Part shown: one piece after another, positions 29,343 to 42,357 of the stretch
How the letters are laid out: every line of letters begins with the position of its first letter
Numbering within the stretch: the stretch's first letter is position 1
Assembly (NCBI GenBank): GCA_032622095.1
Contig: CP136063.1
Location: 11,947,814 to 12,011,813 of the forward strand
Direction of reading: 5' to 3'
From: Siphonodentalium dalli
Taxonomy: Eukaryota; Mollusca; Scaphopoda; Gadilida; Siphonodentaliidae
DNA: 64,000 bases
The notes under the pieces: generated by a model
Seen by the model: the letters and a program-made list of their open reading frames with translations, nothing else
Database searches by the model: none
Told to the model about the DNA's origin: nothing
Translations under genes and position numbers: made by a program

Positions 29343-31988
29343 ATGCGGCCTCGACTTAACGGTACTTTTGAAGTTTTGGTGTGGCCTAAAATGAACAATT
29401 GTGCCGGTTGCTAAGTTACAACGAAGGCGTGAAAAATTGAATTTATTTTGGCCAAGTTTGGCGAAATTGGATCAAATAGGTTACTTCTTGCACTGTAGAT
29501 ATTCTGGATTAATGTCAACACTGTTTGATTTGGGTCTGAATGTGAATCGGAGAAGCTATTAAACTACAAAAACCTGTCGATGTTGATATTTTCGAGTTGT
29601 TAATTCGACTGTCACTGTTCATAACATTCCAACAGCTGTCCAAGCCAATGCTGTTGGTGTTGCACTTGCTACTGACACGGGAATAATTCCCCAAAGCTCT
29701 GATGTCAGCCACTAGTGATTAGTGCATGACAATATCAACAACAACAACGTAGACACTGAGAAAGTTTAGTCAGAATTGGTCTGCCGATATTGTCTTCTTC
29801 GGAATTAATTAACTGACGTGTGGACACATAATGACAGATCAGTCACTCGTCTCATGATACATCGTATTTCGTCGAAACATAATTGTGGCCATGTCTACCA
29901 GTTTCGGAGTCTGCTTTGTTTTTAATGTTTCTACGGAGTCTGCGATGAACTGATATGTATACTGATTTATAGTGCTCTGATGTATGCATGGACTGGTTGT
30001 AAGGTTGTAGGCCGTTAATGACCGCAGTTGTACCGCCATTCAACCACAACCAAGTGGTATCACCACGATTGATATTTTTCTTATACGGAATAATCGCCCA
30101 GTTATGGAGTCTGCTATTCTTTTGATCGAAACGACGGTGACGCTGTGGTATTATTGTATGGAATGATGGATAATCTCGGAGACATGATCCAATTCTGGGA
30201 TGTTAATGACACCGGTTATACCATACTGCCGTCCAACCACGGCCAAGTGGTTGACATGTGGCAACCGCAGGTAATCTTACTACGGTATTAGTAATACTAT
30301 TTTGCAACCACTGTATTAATTTTTCAAATGGCCACCTTATACCAAGTACAGCTTGTTGAGAGCGCCATGCACCGTGTTAACTATACACAAAACAATATTT
30401 CCATTAATAATTTGTTTACGGTTTAATCAACATTCGAAGTTGGTCACTGACCGACATTCGCAACTGCATCATCAATGCAGCGTCAAGCCATGCCAGAAAT
30501 ATAAACTCTTGCGGTGGTTATAATGCTGACTTTAAAAACGTACGATAGTTGGCCATGGTAAGACTGATCATGATTAATATCATCAACGCGGTCGAGTAAC
30601 GCGGTAAAATCGGTGGTCAAGGTCATTAAGGGGGGGTCAATTAGAGCATAGCTGTATGCATACACATGCGGCCTCGACTTAACGGTACTTTTGAAGTTTT
30701 GGTGTGGCCTAAAATGAACAATTTTGCCGGTTGCTAAGTTACAACGAAGGCGTGAAAAATTGAATTTATTTTGGCCAAGTTTGGCGAAATTGGATCAAAT
30801 AGGTTACTTCTTGCACTGTAGATATTCTGGATTAATGTCAACACTGTTTGATTTGGGTCTGAATGTGAATCGGAGAAGCTATTAAACTACAAAAACCTGT
30901 CGATGTTGATATTTTCGAGTTGTTAATTCGACTGTCACTGTTCATAACATTCCAACAGCTGTCCAAGCCAATGCTGTTGGTGTTGCACTTGCTACTGACA
31001 CGGGAATAATTCCCCAAAGCTCTGATGTCAGCCACTAGTGATTAGTGCATGACAATATCAACAACAACAACGTAGACACTGAGAAAGTTTAGTCAGAATT
31101 GGTCTGCCGATATTGTCTTCTTCGGAATTAATTAACTGACGTGTGGACACATAATGACAGATCAGTCACTCGTCTCATGATACATCGTATTTCGTCGAAA
31201 CATAATTGTGGCCATGTCTACCAGTTTCGGAGTCTGCTTTGTTTTTAATGTTTCTACGGAGTCTGCGATGAACTGATATGTATACTGATTTATAGTGCTC
31301 TGATGTATGCATGGACTGGTTGTAAGGTTGTAGGCCGTTAATGACCGCAGTTGTACCGCCATTCAACCACAACCAAGTGGTATCACCACGATTGATATTT
31401 TTCTTATACGGAATAATCGCCCAGTTATGGAGTCTGCTATTCTTTTGATCGAAACGACGGTGACGCTGTGGTATTATTGTATGGAATGATGGATAATCTC
31501 GGAGACATGATCCAATTCTGGGATGTTAATGACACCGGTTATACCATACTGCCGTCCAACCACGGCCAAGTGGTTGACATGTGGCAACCGCAGGTAATCT
31601 TACTACGGTATTAGTAATACTATTTTGCAACCACTGTATTAATTTTTCAAATGGCCACCTTATACCAAGTACAGCTTGTTGAGAGCGCCATGCACCGTGT
31701 TAACTATACACAAAACAATATTTCCATTAATAATTTGTTTACGGTTTAATCAACATTCGAAGTTGGTCACTGACCGACATTCGCAACTGCATCATCAATG
31801 CAGCGTCAAGCCATGCCAGAAATATAAACTCTTGCGGTGGTTATAATGCTGACTTTAAAAACGTACGATAGTTGGCCATGGTAAGACTGATCATGATTAA
31901 TATCATCAACGCGGTCGAGTAACGCGGTAAAATCGGTGGTCAAGGTCATTAAGGGGGGGTCAATTAGAGCATAGCTGTATGCATACAC
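29343..31988. repeat. Recent tandem duplication of a 1,323-bp unit
   Basis: 29343-30665 and 30666-31988 are almost identical; one visible difference is CAATTGTGCC at 29397-29406 against CAATTTTGCC. The copies meet at a shared ATG (AATGCGG / ACATGCGG / ACATGTAC), which could be microhomology. Open frames repeat at exactly 1,323-bp offsets and show no protein family. The unit belongs to an older repeat: a diverged third copy lies at about 36030-36985. Confidence 0.9.
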
Positions 31989-32880
31989 ATGTACATGTAT
32001 ACCATTGCAATGCCCAGATGCATCATCTTCTTATCAGAACATGCGTGGTTATCATTCTGAACGATTCGGCCATTTCCGCTTTGCTAGGAAATAACCTATT
32101 CCATAACTGGAAACTATATTCGCGAAATTCTACATTATATGGACAATGACTCGTTGACGCATATATGCGAATGGAGAATAATTTATTCACTATGGCTGTA
32201 CCAAACTTGATCATATATTAAATACATTAAACTCTCTTTGTGTTGTCTTAGCATTTGTTCATATACCGATACAGAACATCGGAAGTGTACGATAAGCAAA
32301 ACACTCATCACAGTGGCGATTTTTTTGGGAGAAAGATAATAATTCCGTGACCCATTCAACAACAAAATATTGTGGCGAGGACTAGTGAGCGCTATAAAGG
32401 TATTTTGCAAATAACGTGGTGTCAGTTTTAATTAACGAAGTTAATGATCTCCCCATTGTTGAGTATTTTGCTTATCGCACGCTATTTACATACTGTACAA
32501 CAGGTTCTGGAAAAGAATTAGGCTTTGTTCACATAATGCAGCCCAGGAACTACAACAATTACATACTATTTACGCGATATTTATTATGGGAATAAAGAAA
32601 GGTCTGAGTGAACCACAGCTTAACTATAATAGCCTGATCGGGCTAAAATAGACCGGTCGGTCTTCCCGGCACAGTGCTCACTGTTGTAATAGAGGGAACT
32701 CAAAATTTCTTGACAATTTGAATCTGTTAATTTGTTTGAATATCTGTAAACATGTATGTTTATTTTGAATATTCTCAGTGAATAATTATTTGGTGAAATC
32801 AGAATTAATTTTGTTTAAGTATTGGTTGCAAGATAACAATAAAACAGTTTAGAGTGACTTCCCTTATCCCAGATACATGC
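31989..32880. repeat. Continuation of the older repeat family (holds the empty site)
   Basis: 31989-32480 matches 36690-36985 joined to 42355-42560 (for example TTCGGCCATTTCCGCTTTGC, and GGAAGTGTACGATAAGCAAAA). The sequence GTGTTGTCTTAGCATTTGTT at 32241-32260 is the uninterrupted version of the site where the 36989-42354 transposon sits. No coding sequence. Confidence 0.75.
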
Positions 32881-34480
32881 TGGCTGTGAAATAATGATCA
32901 GTCTATTTTAACCTAAATCGCAAAGTATATTCACCAAGTATTTAATTGAGATTTATCGTAAAGATGTTTGAGATTTCTCGCAAAGTTGTTTTGTGATTTA
33001 TCGCAAAGTTGTTTTAATTTTGAATATTCCCAGTAAATAATTATATGGTGTCCTGCAAAAGAGATCAGAATTAATATTGTTTTAAGTATTGGTTTGCTAC
33101 CCGTGCCCCACATGTTTGCTACCCGTGTCCCACATGCATGTTGAATTTGAAAGACTATTTTAGTCCGACCATGCTATTATACATATAGATCGATGTGTGG
33201 TTCATCCAGACATGTCTAAGATGTCTGATGTATTATGTTTATACGGTTCAAGCCCATTAGTGCCAACGCATAACAATATATCTGCAATAACTCACAAACC
33301 TTTGTGATAAATCTCAAACATGTTTGCGATAAATTGTAAACTATAATCACCAAGTAGTTTTAGTGTTATCGTAAAGATGCTTGAGATTTATTACAAGGTT
33401 TGTGATTTATCGCAAAGATTTGATCCCCTCATCACACATGCATGCTGACTGTGAATTACCGATCGGTCTATTTTAGCCCGACCGGACAATTATAGATTGA
33501 TAGCTTGTTCACTCAGACCTGTTTAAGATGTCTGATTTATAATGTTTACACACGAATTAAGAAATTTGGACGATTATTTCAGACACATTTTACTCCACGG
33601 GCAGGCAACAGGTCAGGGAAATGTATGATTTATAATGTTTACAGAAGCCCATTAGCGCCAAAAAACCTTTGCGACAAATCTCAAACATAATCAGGTTACA
33701 CTGGTGTAAATGTTTTCCATATGCATCAGTGCTAACGTTTTAGCGTATAATGTTAGAAATATAAATTTTGGGTCAAAAATTTTCTTTAAATCTGAAAAAT
33801 TTACATTAGTGGAAACTTTTTACGCAAAAAAATCATATCCATCTAGCAGGTAATTCGCCTTTAAATCTTGTATTTTCGTAACTAGTCTAGTGTCAGAATC
33901 GCATAAAAAATACTGTCATATTTTAGACCACACCAACAAATTCAAACTTCACTACAAAGGGTTAATTTCTGTGCCGATGGCTATTTTACCTATGGGAAAT
34001 CATAGGGAAGAGGTGTGATGATTGTTTTATGCAAAAAGCACACAAGGCTATTGACCAATCAGGGCCCAGTGTCTATTTTATTCTGTCCTAAATATTCCTC
34101 CCGCATCTGCTAGACGTCACTCCGAACCCTATTTACACCAGTGTAACCATCACACATTACGTAGTCTGAAAGTTATCGTAAAGATGTTTGAGATTTATCG
34201 TAAAGGTTATCGCAAAGGTGTTTGTGATTTTTCACAAAGTTGTTTTGTGATTTATCGCAAAGGTTTGCTCCCTTTATCCCACATGCATGCTGGCTGTGAC
34301 CGTGCCCGACCGTGCTATTATAGATCGATTGGTGGTTTACCCAGACATGTTGAAGATGTCTGATGTATATTTATATGTATACGGTTCATACCCATTAGTG
34401 CCAATGCATAAAAATATATCTGCAATAAATCACAAACCTTTGCGATTAATCGCCGACACGGGTTCCAGAACACCCGCCTC
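32881..34480. repeat. ~300-bp repeats rich in TTTATCGCAAAG, left block
   Basis: Recurring modules: GATTTATCGCAAAGGTTTG and its inverse, CGGTCTATTTTAGCCCGACC, ATTATAGATCGATTGGTGGTT and CAGACCTGTTTAAGATGTCTG. They recur irregularly at a few hundred bp. A unique segment (about 33690-34150) interrupts the block. Small frames here are not supported. Confidence 0.75.
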
Positions 34481-34589
34481 AGTTAACGTAATTAATTCGA
34501 CAGCAATGTAACTCAAATCGGAAACGCTTCGCGCTCAGCGGCTTCTAATGGTAGTGTTGTTACGCCAGCTTTTGAGTAACTGACCACAT

Positions 34590-35000
34590 TTGAAGTAGCG
34601 GCTATCGCCCATATAGTGTGACTTGTGGCTGAAGGAATTTAGTAAGTCCGGTTCCCTGACAAAATGATTCACACCGATAATCGCACATACGAATGTGACG
34701 TTTGTCAAATAGGTTTCAGTCATACAACACACAAGATAATCCACACAGTCGAGTGCCCATACGCGTGTGACGTGTATCAGGGGGCATTTAGTGAGTCCGG
34801 TTCCCTGCTTAAGCATAAGAGCACACATATAGGTGATCAATAATACTAGTATGTAAGATTGTTCCCAGTAAGTCCGGCAAACTGACAATCCACACTGGTG
34901 AACGACCTTACGGGTGCGACGTTTGTCAGTAGAAGTTCGGTGTGACCGTAATTCTGAATACATAAGAGAATCCACGCTGGTGGCCGGATGTGTCTGAAGA
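34590..35000 (+). pseudogene. Degenerate C2H2 zinc-finger gene fragment
   Basis: Translating + in shifting frames gives finger pieces: CDLWLKEFSKSGSLTK (about 34620), CDVCQIGFSHTTHKIIHT (34694-34747), YACDVYQGAFSESGSLLKHK (about 34759-34818) and HTGERPYGCDVCQ (about 34893-34931). The linker TGERPY and the C-x2-C...H-x3-H spacing are typical, but stops, a lost Cys and frame shifts interrupt it. It is a dead copy of a multi-finger DNA-binding protein gene. Confidence 0.75.
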
Positions 35001-36029
35001 TGTTCTGTCAATCCAGTAACATGGAAACACGTATATTTCCTCGAAATTGGGTGACGTGACAGACGTATCAGTTCCAACGAAAAATAGTTGTCTATGTCCT
35101 AAGTCCCACACACTTAGAAATAACAAGCTGTATAGGTACTAAGGTAGTGCCAATATGTCTGTTAGTACCAGACCAACAGGTATCGAGAAGAATTTGGTTC
35201 TATATATTGATATAATACCACCTCATGCTGGTAATAGCCACTCTCGGAACCTAAAAGTTACCCAAGTGATGGCATCACGTGATAATTCATTTGGTACTAG
35301 CCGATCTCGGAACCCAAGTGTTACCCATGTGATAGCATCACGTGATAATTAATTTGGTACTAGCCGATCTCGATAAAATGGCGATGTCCAGCCACTTCAA
35401 GTTGAGGCGATTGAGTTTTTTTACAGTATATAAACATGGACGAAGAGACAAACAAACATCAGACTTAGACATTTTATGTTGGAATCATTGTCGGACTCGG
35501 CTTACATGCTGTAGCGTATGCCAGTTTAGGTACGTTGTTCGCTCGCTGGGTGAATTTAAGATTACGGAAGTAACATCTCTGAAATTCATCAAATAATTTT
35601 TTTGTGTGAAATTGGACCTAACTGGCTTCTCAATAACCTGGAATATTGTCAGCACTGTGTGGATTATGTTTGTACTTGGACGGGATAAGATGATATATAA
35701 CCTCCGAAAAAATAACGGGCGCTAACATTATTGATATTCTCCTCTGCAAGAGTCTGAAGAAAGCAGCAATTTTCGGTGAACTGCGACAGACCAAATTCAA
35801 AAGTCATTGAGTGCAGTAGGGTTACATTTTACATGCACAACAGTATTGTGAATTACAAAAGACAGATACATCCAATTCTGTAGAAATTAGTCGGAGTTAT
35901 GACGTCACAGATCAGTCATGACTCATGAGTCAGTAACAAGTTTGATGGATACAACGTACAAGTACCCGTGCAAAGGACGATGGATCATATTCTTCAATTT
36001 TCATCGAAACGTGATTTGAGAACCATGTC
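35001..36029. repeat. Non-coding stretch with a 63-bp tandem repeat
   Basis: At about 35228-35370 a 63-bp unit (GGTACTAGCCGATCTCGGAA, then CACGTGATAATT) occurs two and a quarter times. The remainder shows no gene. Confidence 0.55.
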
Positions 36030-36985
36030 GCCACGACATGTCGCCCAGTTACGGAGTCTGCTATTCTTTTGATCGAAACGCCTGTGATGCTGTGATATTG
36101 TTCTGATATATTTATGGAATGGTGGATAATCTCAGAGATACGGATCCAATTCTGGGACACACGTTATAACTGAACCAATCGCAAGCTTTTAGTAACGTAC
36201 TACAGCTATGCTCTAATTAATCATCCCCCTTTAACAAGGTTATAGGGCGTTAATGACACCGGTTATACCATAACGCCGTTCAACCATGGTCAAGTGGTTG
36301 ATATGTGGCAACCGCAGATAATCTTTATACAGTCTTATTAATACTATTTTGCGACCACTGTATTCCGCACTAATTTGTCACATGGCCACCTTATAAACAC
36401 CCAGTCCAGCTTTTCATCAGCGCCATGCACCATATTAACTATACACAAAACAATATTTCAATTAATAATTTGTTTACTGTTTAATTAACATTCAAAGTTG
36501 GTCACTGACCGACATTCGCATCGACCAAGCCATGCCAGAAATGTACACTATGTGGTGGTTATAATGCTGACTTTAAAACGGTTCAAATGTCGGCCACGGT
36601 AGGATTCATCAATGTTAATAGTATCAACAACGTGGTAATATCGGTGGCCAATGTCATTAAGGGTGGGGGCAATTAGAGCTTAGCTGTGTACATACATGAA
36701 CATGTAGACCATTCCAATGTCCAGATGCTTAATGTTCTTATCAAGACATGTCTGGCTACTAGTATCATTCTGAGCGATTCGGCCATTTCCGCTTTGCTAG
36801 GAAATAACTTCATCCATAACTGGAAACCATATTAGCGAAATTCTACATTATATGGCTCTGGTGATCAGGCAATGACATTGACTTGTTGACGCATAGATGC
36901 GAATAGAGAATAATTTATTAACTATGGCTTCACCAAACTTTATCATATATTAAATACATTAAACTCTCTTTGTGTTACATGTATC
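36030..36985. repeat. Diverged third copy of the 1.3-kb repeat, split by a transposon
   Basis: It begins near GCCCAGTTACGGAGTCTGCT (compare 30095 and 31418) and follows the same order as the tandem copies, with indels. It continues after the transposon from 42355. Confidence 0.75.
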
Positions 36986-36988
36986 TTA

Positions 36989-39900
36989 TAGTCCAGACGC
37001 CAGGAATTTTATTTTAGATTCTGTTCAACCGGCCACCAAGAAAATGTCCGCCTATTTCGTGTTGTGGGGAACTACATTGCGGTTCATGTAAGGGTGGATG
37101 TAATTTCTGAAAGTGTTGCAAATTCATGGTTTTGATTGAATAAAGCTTAAAATAACCATAAACTGATATTTCAAACTACAGATGACAGTTTATGTCATAT
37201 TGGCATTATTTCCTTTTAAAATGTTAGTAATAGAGATATTATTTCACATCGCCACACAAGATTTTGGAAAATAAATACCATTTTCGAAAAAAATTTATTT
37301 AAGTGCGTTTTTGGGCAAATATTTGCTTTCGTTTCAATTTATTTCTGAAACTGATAGCACACAGCTTGTAATTTCCCTACTTAATTCCGAATGTTAAAAC
37401 GTAATAATTTTCTACGACAAACTGGGAAGTCAAATTGCCAGAACAGAACTCTGGATAATGCCTTGAATGACTATTTTTTGTAAAAAATAAAACCCTCCCC
37501 CCAAAAAATAGAAAATTGTCATTTTTGGCAGTTTTGATCATAAGACGCTTGTTATGTAATATCACAATGGAAATACACCCGTACCCGATCTTACCGTTGT
37601 CACAATGTCAACGGAGGGTCAAATTAGTACCGAGTTGTAGCTTTAAGCTAAACCTAGTGATTGCATATAAATATTCAAGACGGCCTCCATCATTCAATAA
37701 GTGAAATCAGACCATACAGATGTGATCATATTATATTTAGTTGCAGGACATAAAGCTCAAGTTTGAACATCTTCTGAATGTCTACAAGTTCATACAGCAA
37801 CTGAAAAAGTTAACTGCCATAGTTTTGTAAGGTGATATAATCCTGAGTTGTAAGAATTTACATTCACAACAAGCACTGAAATGGCAATATAATCATTTTG
37901 TTTTTTGGGAAAAATTAAATATTTCGCCAAGTAAAATAACATGTGCAAATAGTAATTGGTACGAAATAAAACTAGTTGGGTATGCTATAAACTGTTCTCA
38001 TCGCTCACTTCTCTGTCACTCGTACATTTATTGTCACACAGTTATTGATCGCAGCGACATGCATCGGTGCATTGAACATCCTCTTTCCTACAACGGCAAC
38101 GTCATGTACTGCAATCGGACTTGCACTTGCATATAGTGAGTTCGAGAACGGCAGTCGGAACTGGAGCGAGTGACATCATTTCCGGAACAAGGTGCCCATT
38201 AGAATTATTAAGTATACAGCCATTTGGGTCGTGGTAATGGCAGCAACAACATTGGGAAAAGAGCATGAGTCCATATATACGTTCGATAGTTAACGCGTTT
38301 TGGGTGCGAATTGAATGAGTCCATGGTCGGTGGCAGTTTGTCGCTTCTCACGTTCTTCGTAGCGCAAGTCATCCAGGGATGTCAAATCACGGTTGGAATA
38401 AACCAAAGAAACAAGAGACACAAATGTTTCCCTCATATGATTCGGAATGCGAGTCGGGTCCTTCCCCATCTGCGTAAACGCCGGGATCAGTTCTGGGTGA
38501 TCTTTCAATGTTCTGAACCATTTCAATTTCCTAATAGAACTGAATGCGTTTGTCGAATCGCGTCCGCTCAATTCATGAACTGCTGGAATAATCAGTGACA
38601 TGTCCTTGCCCACAACTTTTGCACAATCATGCACTGTGATATATCGACGTCGTTTGCCATTACCAGTTAGGAAGAATAACTCGTATACCCAGTAGTACAC
38701 AAAACAGTGGGCACATCACCAGAGCGTCTGAGTCACCACTCCAAACAATGAATATTTCAACTTGCAGTTCACTTGCTGCATGCCCCATGTTTTTTCGCGG
38801 TCGGACTCAAGATACCCAGACCAACCGCAACCATCCTTTGATAAAAAACATTACTTTCTTTGAATCTGGAAATCCACCCGCAAGAAACACTTGCTGGCCA
38901 TGCGGCAATAACAATGGTATCTTTAGGGACCAATTATTTGATAACAAGTTGACCATTTTTATTTTGTGAAGTTCTGTTCGAGTCATGCATTCCACTCATT
39001 TCCAAAGTTTGCAACGCAACTGAGAATTTTTAATGGGGCGTGAGATAGAAACGGTTTAGAGCTGCAGACTGGCAATACAAATTCCGATATTTTCCACAGT
39101 CCATATTTATGGATTGTTTTATGGCCATAACATGCCAAACTTCAGAGAAAGGCTGGCATGTGTCTTTCGGAAAAACGACAAATGCTATATGCAGTTTCTT
39201 CTCGAACATTAGTCTCGACTCCGCTACATTGACTATGGCCCCACCGGGCGTATTTTACATGTTTACACATGAAATTCAGAGGAATCATTTCTGCTGGTGT
39301 TCCAATTTCATGCAACACATTATCATGGTCAATTAGATGCGGCGGTTCAATGTGTTCTTCGTTGCAACTAAGCCAGTCTAAAACGACTTCCACCTCAACT
39401 GTCCAAATGCTTTGTTCATCAGCTTATGCAAACGAACTCCACGGTTATATGACTTTCCGCATACAATCCGGTTTACAGTGGCTCCACCATGCACCCAGCT
39501 TCTATAACAGTGTCACCGAAGCCACTTCATAGCTCTGTACATCCCTACCATCGTCGTTATCAAATTCATCAGGGTTCCTCCATTCAATCATATGAGCCTT
39601 GCAGTATGTTGCTTCGTCGTATGCTACATACGACCAATTCTGTCCTAGAGTCCTGAACAACTTCTGAAATCGTTTCGTCGGTGTATCTACTGTTTCAAAA
39701 TCAGTCGCTGAACCAGGAACCATCGGAAAACATCCAATGTTAGTCTTCGTCACGTTGATTCGATTAGTGATACTAGCATGATATACACTCCAGCCAGGAA
39801 CATATTCCGATTTACCTCTCTCAAAATGTACATCGAATAACTTAGTCGGTATTGTGTAAGAGAACATAGCTTTTGTCTCATGTATGTATGTTCTTTGGAA

Positions 39901-42354
39901 CACACGTTGAACCAACGGATGCGCATTTTCCAGTTAGATGCACTGGGCCCGGTTGCTTCCCTCCGAGATTAGGACACACACGAATAGTATTATCAAATGA
40001 AATATGGGTTTCTGGTTGGCGTTCATCCTTCTTTGGAATCACACCGAAGCAACCCTACTGAGATCATCTGCCTGATATAACACCATATTCACCACGTCGT
40101 GGTTATATCCACCTACAGATGCTGTCACTGCCCCATATGTCATATTGGTTGGCACTGTCAATCCGTCTCTCTCAATTTGTTAAAAACATGTGTAATACTG
40201 GACGATAACTGCAGTTCCTTGAGCATAGCCCTGGTGTTTGATGCGACATTGATGGCATTCTGTATATTAAGGGATTTACTGATCGCGAGTTCAGGTTTAG
40301 TCCGTGATTTATCAATAAAACACACTTTGTCAGAGTAATTCAGTTCAATCTTTTCCTTCAGTTTCTGTTTAGTGTAGACCTTGCTACACTTCGGTTTGCC
40401 TATTTGTCGTAATATGTCCAGGAACTTTGATAGTAGATGACCCATATCATATGTGACACCTTTTTCAAAGTCCGGGAGAATACACCCATCAAATGTTCCA
40501 GTGCAACACCGTGTGGGGTAATCGTGTTACTGGAGGTGGTGGTCTCCAGCAGATATTTACTATGACACAACCTGTGATGTCTTGCCTCAAGTGCTATCAA
40601 CTTCGAAAAGTCAAACCAACACGCCGTTGCATTATGTCATCCTCCTTTTCTTCGCACATCGTTCGGTAGTTTCGCAAGATGTAAATGTACTGACCCGAAC
40701 TAATGTCTTCACTCCCAAGTGAGACAACTTTTAGCATATAAGACATCTAGTTTTAAAGTCGAAATATTTTCTTGTAACTTGTGGATTTGTCTGATCAACA
40801 GTCATGGATGTGGGGTGTTTGACTAATCAGAGATCCGAAGAACTTGTGAAACTGTAGATTGGAGAAAAAACTCTTATGCAAACTTATGTTGAGATCTTTA
40901 AGGTCAATTCCATATTCTTCATATGATGATAGACGAACATCCAGAGCAACTGAAAACGATTCCAAACAAGAATCGGAAGCTTTCCGAAGATTCTCGTCTT
41001 TTAATTTCTGACATACTTAGAAATTCAACGAAAGTTTACACTTTTTGGCAACGGGTATTAATTTGAGAGGACTCGTCTCCATTTCAATTGAATCACTGTA
41101 ATATCCAGTTAAATGCAGCAAATTATTAAGGTTTGATACCAGGAATTTTCCGGAAAATTACAAAGCGGGCAGTATCAGTTAGAAAACATTAATGAATCGA
41201 ACGCTGATTTTAGCCCTAAAAATGCACTTCATTGAGTATTTTTCGAAATCAGTATAACTATTAGAGCTTGTGTTGTAGCTACGACATATAGAATCTTTAT
41301 TTTAACATAATGATGATTAGTAATGCCATAAAGCCATAACTTGTCATAGCTAGTTCGAGTTTTCGGTTTATGGTTATTTTAAGCGGATAACGATGAATGA
41401 TGGCGAAAAATAACTTTTTCACACAACAAAATAATATTGCCAGTTAAGTGCTTGTTGTACATGTAAATTCCTATAACACAGGATTATATTACTTTACGAA
41501 ACTATGAAAGTTAACTTTTTTCAGAGTTGTATGAACTTCTAGACATACCAAAGTTGTTCAAACTTGGGTTTCAAGTCCTACAACTAAATATAAATTGATC
41601 ACATCCGTATGGTCCGATTTCGCTTATTGGATGTAGAAGCCGTCTTTAATATTTATATGCAATCCAAGGGTTTGGTTTAAAGCTACAGCCCGGTTCTAAC
41701 TTGACCCTCCGGTGACATTGTGAACACGGTGAGATCGGGTACGGGTGTATTTCCATTGTAATATTACAGAACAAGCATCTTTTTAACGAAACTGCAAAAA
41801 ATGACAATTTTCTAATTTTGGGGGGAGGGTTATATTTTTTACAAACAATAATCATTAGAGGCACTATCTGAAGTTTGTATCTGGCAATTTGACTTCCCAG
41901 TTTATTGTAGAAATTTATTACGCTTTGACACAAGGAATTCATTAGGGAGATTACAAGCTGTGTACCATCAGTTTCAGAAATAAATTGAAACGAAAGCAAA
42001 TATTTTCCCAAAAAAAAACCTTAAATATTTTTTTTTCGAAAATAGTATATATTTTCCAAAATCTTGTGTGGCGATGTGGAATACTATATCTATTACTAAG
42101 AGTTTGAAGGAAAATAATGCCAAAATGACATAAACTGTCATCTGTAGTTTGAGTTTTCAGTTTATGGTAATTTTAGGCTTAATTAAATTAAAAACCATGA
42201 ATAGAAAAAATTTGCAACACTTTCAGAAATTACATCCACCCTTGCATGGACCGCACTGTAGTCCCCCACAACAAGCAACACGTGGACATTTTCTTGTTGA
42301 CCGCTTGAACTAACTCCTAAAATAGAGCCCTTTTCAGACTTGGCGTCTGGACTA
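36989..42354 (-). mobile_element. 5.4-kb DNA transposon with ~0.92-kb TIRs and TTA target duplication
   Basis: Ends TAGTCCAGACGCCA / TGGCGTCTGGACTA, flanked by TTA at 36986-36988 and 42355-42357. The left TIR (about 36989-37905) and right TIR (about 41425-42354) share long diverged stretches (for example GGGTGGATGTAATTTCTGAA inverted at both ends). The paralogous repeat at 32.25 kb has the uninterrupted site with one TTA. The interior carries one decayed minus-strand gene. A 3-bp TWA-type duplication is known for PIF/Harbinger-like elements, but I see no DDE transposase, so the superfamily is left open. Confidence 0.8.
38290..40620 (-). pseudogene. Decayed large protein with PIN/FEN-like nuclease motif, transposon-borne
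   Basis: Pieces appear in order on the minus strand: ARHHRLCHSKYLL (about 40.57 kb), a Lys-rich segment (40.4-40.16 kb), PGSATDFETVDTP...YDEATYCKAHMIEW (39915-39502), further fragments at 39393-39142 and 38995-38807, SGDSDALVMC (38740-38711), and RRRYITVHDCAKVV...IIPAVHELSGRDSTNAF (38700-38290). I recognise this as a large uncharacterised protein family repeated in many invertebrate genomes. Its C-terminal S-x-D-x-D and L-T/S-G-x-D-S/T-T motifs resemble acidic residues of PIN/FEN1-like nucleases. Frame shifts and stops separate the pieces, so it is dead. Nuclease function is inference. Confidence 0.65.
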
Positions 42355-42357
42355 TTA

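Noticed and set aside
29515-31988. Paired open frames of 60-66 codons in the duplicated 1,323-bp unit
   Set aside because: They recur only because the DNA is duplicated; no family, short, and not kept open in the diverged third copy.
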